From Elusimicrobia bacterium GWA2_62_23 (GTDB lineage Bacteria; Elusimicrobiota; Elusimicrobia; Elusimicrobiales; UBA9959), in the NCBI GenBank assembly GCA_001799635.1, contig MGTV01000028.1:1-64000 (forward strand): a DNA stretch of 64,000 nucleotides, in the 5' to 3' direction. This document shows, piece after piece, positions 60,606 to 64,000 of the stretch. Position 1 is the first letter of the stretch, and each line of letters starts with the position of its first letter. Both the position numbers and the translations under genes were made by a program. The notes under the pieces are model-generated. The model saw only the letters and a list, made by a program, of their open reading frames with translations, was not told the origin of the DNA and ran no database searches.

Positions 60606-63600
60606 CTAGCGGACCACCCCAAATTTCCCGGTCTTCTTTAATTTCTGTCCTGCGTGCCGCGCCTCCATGGAATACAGGTAAATTCCGCTCGGGATATGCC
60701 CGCGCCAGGAATATTCATACGCATAACTCAAGCCGTTACCATCGTCCAGCGCAACCGGCAGCCCCGTCAAAGTCACCTCATGCGCCTGCCGTCCGCTTAT
60801 GGTGTAGATAGTAATGGTCACGCTATCCGCTATGCCGCATTCAATGTGGAACACCGGGATCTCGGAACGCCTGGCCGGGTCCGGATACACATACACTTCC
60901 CCGAGACGGAATTCCGGGGACGGACCGGCCAATACCCCATAGCTTTGTACCCCGAAAGCGGAGGTCTTCGTTTTCCCGCCTCCGGATTCTGGAGCGACTT
61001 CAGGCAGAACTTCCCCCGCCTGCACTATATTGCCGTTGCCGCTTACCAGCGCCGACCGCACAAAGAAATGTCCACCCAGCAAAGCATTCCCCGCCAGTTT
61101 CATCTGTGTTTTCGGGGCATAGACCCTTGCCACAAGGTTCCCGCCGCCGGTAAAGGTCATCGTGGAAGGGAGATTGATGAGAATGTTTAAATTCGAGGCC
61201 GGCCCCGCGGCATTGAATGAACTGCCGCCGCTAATAAGTACGTCGCCGGACACCAGCATATCCACTTTCCCATCCACAACAATCTCGCTGCCGCCGGAAA
61301 GTTCTACCCCGCTGAAGTAGTATGTCCCGGTCGACAGGACAAGCCTGGCCTGCGAACTCACAACAAGCCTGCCGTCCACCACGTAGCCGGCAGGAACCGT
61401 GCTGGGCTGGACCTCGGGAATGGCTCCAAGATGCAGCGGTTCCGGAGCCAGCGGTTGCGCGCCGCTTATGCGCTGGCCTGTTATCTGGGCTTTTCCGGAA
61501 ACAGTAATTGTGCTGGCCGTCACATCGCCAAGTATACGCGCGCTGCCGCTCACGGAAACTAGCGCGTTGGACCTGACGGCTCCGGAAATATCCGCGCTCC
61601 CGGACATATCCAGGCCGTCCACGGCCTGTAGCGAATCTTTCTGGAAGGCCGCCACTCCAAAGCGAATCTGTTTATAGGTCTCCACATTACCGAGATTATC
61701 GGTCGACCAATAGCGCAAGTCATAGGTCCCCTGCGGCAAAGTGAAAGGTCCGGTATAACTATTGACGGAGGACGCGCCTGTGGCGGCATTCATAGCCTCA
61801 TAGAATATCTGCTTCACCCCTGAAGCCACCCCCGCGGAAACGGCATCCACAGCGCTTAATCCGATAGCGGCCTCCGGAGCGAGGACCGGCAAGCCGAACA
61901 TCTCGAACTTCGGTTCTCCGAGAGTCACCGTTGTAGCCGGAGGGGTGTTATCGACGCTTATTTCCGCCGTCCTCATCTGCTCCGCGTTCATTAGATTGTC
62001 AAAGCTATGGTATTCCAGCTTGTGCAGCCCCTCGGCGGACACGGGAAAGCTGCCGGAGTATATCTGCCACTCTCCCTCGTCCAGACGATATTTTGTCAGC
62101 GCCACACCGGCGGCCACCCCCCCGGAGACGGGGTCCAGAGCGGCAAAGCTTAACAGCGTGCCGGCCGAAACATAGTCCATACCAACGCCGGCATAATGCG
62201 GAGCGCCAAAGCGGCGCGCGGTTTCCGGCGCGGTATTATCTAAAGCAACGCTGCTTACCTTTAGACTCTCGATATTGCCGAGAATATCTTCGGCATTGTA
62301 GCGTAGGAGATAAGTCCCGTCAGGCTCCCCGATGAGCGTGAACGTAGACGTAAAGACGCCGCCCTGAGCCGGGCCCGGATTCTCAAAGACGACGTCTCTT
62401 ACCGTCGTGCTACCTGTTGCCACACCGAGACTCTGCCGCCTCACGCCAAGCCCCGCGCCGTCGCCGCTCTCCACCAGGTCGTCAATACTTGCCAGTTTCA
62501 ACTCTGTCTTCCCGGTTATATATACCGGCCCACCGGTTTCATACAGAGGGCCTCCGGAAACCGTCTGCGTGCTCCTGGGAGACCGCACATCATGTATTAC
62601 CTCGAAAGTCCCACCTTCCAGATACGACTTGTTGCCAGCGGCATCCATGGCGCTCACCGCTAGTTTCCACAACCCGTCGTCTATATCCAGCGGCTCTATT
62701 TCCTGGCCGTTAATTACCGCGACCCTGGCTGGCCTGGTGCCACGCGGGCTGCCGCGGTCCTCCGTCTGGACAAGCTCCGCACTCGTCTTCGGCGCGGCGT
62801 CAAGCGCGTCGGATACGGAGAACAGGGCGATGATTTTTCCTTTAGTGGCAACAAAAACATCGGACGTAGGGGAGGAGATACCTACCACCGGCGCTGTTTT
62901 GTCTATTTTCAATGCCACTTCCATCAGCGAACGGTTGCCGGCTCGGTCCTCGCAGCCCCCGGAAACCCGCACAGTGGCCCCCTCTTCCGCCACCATCTTC
63001 GGAGCGTCGCAGCCGGCCAGGCCTGATACGGCGTCAGTCCCCGAGAAAACAACGTTCACATCCGTATTGTTCCAACCCGCCGCATTGGCAGTCGGAGTGC
63101 TAACCGCCGAGATCTGCGGCCCGTAAAGATCTATTTTTATCTCCGCCGCTTTTTCCTCTTCCCTGTTGCCGACATTATCCACGGCGTAATAGCGCAGGGC
63201 GTGTATTCCTTCGGAACTGATCTCAAGAGGGGAAACATATTTCCTGGTATCGGTCGACGCCCCGCCCGACCAATAAACACCCTCCACCCCGCTGAGGCCG
63301 TCAACGGCCGACAGGGCCACGGTAGCGGCTGAAATATACCAACCCTCCTGCCCAGTGGTTCCGGGAATGAGCGCGGCCGTCTGCGGCGCGGAGGCGTCCA
63401 CATAAACATCCGTGGCCCCGGCAACCTCAAAGTTCCCGGCATGGTCCCAACTGCGGAACTCTATCCGGCGCAAGCCTTCGGACAAGTTGAATGGCGCAGA
63501 GTAGACTACAAAGACGGGTGAAGTGCCGGGGTCGATTCGGTATTCGGTAAAGGCCACTCCGGTGGAAGTGCCGTAGACCACCGGGTCATAAGCCGACAGG

Positions 63601-64000
63601 GTAACGTTGGAGCCGCCGGCAAGGAATATTTTGCCGTCGGCGCGATGATCAGGCCCGAGATAGGAGATCTCCGTCACCGGCGCGGCGCGGTCCTTGACAA
63701 TGCCGAACACGCCGAAAAGCGACGCCACGCGGGATACCGGGACCGTAATTTTATGTGCCGTCGTGTCCAGCGCCTGCCCCGGCAGCTTAACCCATCCTTC
63801 GCCCGCAAAATGCTCGTATATAGCTATGTCCGTTTCCCACAAGCCCAGCGCCGCCAGCGTTGCCGTGGAGTAAGTGAACGTCAGCACGGCCGGCGGATCA
63901 AAAGTGGTTTCCGGGCCTATCTCATACATATTGCCCGCCAGCGTCAACCCGCCTGCAGCGGCGGACGCTATGGCCACGGTCCCCGTAGCGGAAACCGTGC
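60606..64000 (-). CDS. Giant surface protein B: OmpL47-like repeats, bactofilin-like region, FlgD-like C-terminus (N-terminus cut)
   Basis: At least 1131 residues; the frame is open to the window edge, so the start lies outside. Repeated Ig-like/OmpL47-type modules (YRIDPG...FNLSEGLRRIEFRSWDHAGN; YAVDNVGNREE; YHSFDNLMNAE; WSTDNLGNVE) are followed by a polymer-type beta region (SGSARILGDVTASTITVSGKAQITG) and a segment resembling bactofilin/DUF7305-like repeats. The C-terminus (LGEVYVYPDPA...GKFGVVR) is homologous to that of the locus A giant. Probably exported and held at the surface with the PorV-like partner. Confidence 0.8.
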   Translation of the reverse strand, partial: TVSATGTVAIASAAAGGLTLAGNMYEIGPETTFDPPAVLTFTYSTATLAALGLWETDIAIYEHFAGEGWVKLPGQALDTTAHKITVPVSRVASLFGVFGIVKDRAAPVTEISYLGPDHRADGKIFLAGGSNVTLSAYDPVVYGTSTGVAFTEYRIDPGTSPVFVVYSAPFNLSEGLRRIEFRSWDHAGNFEVAGATDVYVDASAPQTAALIPGTTGQEGWYISAATVALSAVDGLSGVEGVYWSGGASTDTRKYVSPLEISSEGIHALRYYAVDNVGNREEEKAAEIKIDLYGPQISAVSTPTANAAGWNNTDVNVVFSGTDAVSGLAGCDAPKMVAEEGATVRVSGGCEDRAGNRSLMEVALKIDKTAPVVGISSPTSDVFVATKGKIIALFSVSDALDAAPKTSAELVQTEDRGSPRGTRPARVAVINGQEIEPLDIDDGLWKLAVSAMDAAGNKSYLEGGTFEVIHDVRSPRSTQTVSGGPLYETGGPVYITGKTELKLASIDDLVESGDGAGLGVRRQSLGVATGSTTVRDVVFENPGPAQGGVFTSTFTLIGEPDGTYLLRYNAEDILGNIESLKVSSVALDNTAPETARRFGAPHYAGVGMDYVSAGTLLSFAALDPVSGGVAAGVALTKYRLDEGEWQIYSGSFPVSAEGLHKLEYHSFDNLMNAEQMRTAEISVDNTPPATTVTLGEPKFEMFGLPVLAPEAAIGLSAVDAVSAGVASGVKQIFYEAMNAATGASSVNSYTGPFTLPQGTYDLRYWSTDNLGNVETYKQIRFGVAAFQKDSLQAVDGLDMSGSADISGAVRSNALVSVSGSARILGDVTASTITVSGKAQITGQRISGAQPLAPEPLHLGAIPEVQPSTVPAGYVVDGRLVVSSQARLVLSTGTYYFSGVELSGGSEIVVDGKVDMLVSGDVLISGGSSFNAAGPASNLNILINLPSTMTFTGGGNLVARVYAPKTQMKLAGNALLGGHFFVRSALVSGNGNIVQAGEVLPEVAPESGGGKTKTSAFGVQSYGVLAGPSPEFRLGEVYVYPDPARRSEIPVFHIECGIADSVTITIYTISGRQAHEVTLTGLPVALDDGNGLSYAYEYSWRGHIPSGIYLYSMEARHAGQKLKKTGKFGVVR

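Overview
The window reads as chromosomal DNA of a high-GC, Gram-negative-type bacterium. The evidence is two PorV/PorQ-type outer-membrane proteins, an OmpL-like beta-barrel, many Sec signal peptides, a PilB-type pilus ATPase and giant surface proteins with C-terminal FlgD-like domains. The gene mix (giant TIG-repeat proteins paired with PorV-like proteins, clostripain-type protease, split MetH, tightly overlapped shikimate operon headed by chorismate mutase) would fit Elusimicrobiota or a relative. That assignment is inference; no rRNA gene is present to settle it.

Layout. 1-13 kb: a secreted tail-collar protein (cut by the window edge), a response regulator, a zinc-ribbon M50-like membrane protein, a beta-barrel, a small secreted protein, then surface locus A (two paralogous secreted proteins, a 2068-residue TIG-repeat protein with a caspase-like N-terminal domain, and a PorV-like protein). 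13-20 kb: an overlapping run with an M3 peptidase, flippase-like protein, glycosyltransferase, asparagine synthase and TrmL. 20-29.5 kb: signalling and pilus genes, including a receiver-PilB fusion, an AraC-type regulator, a clostripain-like protease, a hybrid kinase and a CheY-like protein. 29.4-35 kb: uridine kinase, L,D-transpeptidase-like protein, EamA permease, purine permease, CpaB-like protein and CoaD. 35-44 kb: a WG-repeat protein, a TPR-like protein, ribosomal protein S1, split MetH, TatD and RF2. Two near-identical tiny RNA genes flank the S1 region, and two palindromic REP/MITE-like elements lie nearby.

44-50.4 kb: chorismate mutase plus seven shikimate-pathway enzymes in one overlapping operon, which together should make chorismate and prephenate. 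It runs into a convergent six-gene operon (50.3-54.6 kb) with two tandem pairs of U32-type proteins whose cysteine patterns match UbiU and UbiV, plus a DJ-1-like protein and a heme-binding-like/YHS protein. I consider this operon the best candidate for an undescribed redox or O2-independent hydroxylation system. Some U32 enzymes are reported to depend on prephenate, the product of the neighbouring operon.

54.6-58.8 kb: a secreted barstar-like protein behind a long leader, tRNA-Thr and tRNA-Glu, and a serine recombinase whose 3' end lies inside tRNA-Glu. A degraded inverted copy of the recombinase C-terminus, several hairpins, a receiver protein and an XRE regulator with a perfect palindrome at its promoter follow. 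58.8-64 kb: a hypothetical protein and surface locus B (a second PorV-like protein and a second giant FlgD-ended protein cut by the window edge). The giant-protein/PorV arrangement is the same in loci A and B, which suggests dedicated cargo-export pairs.
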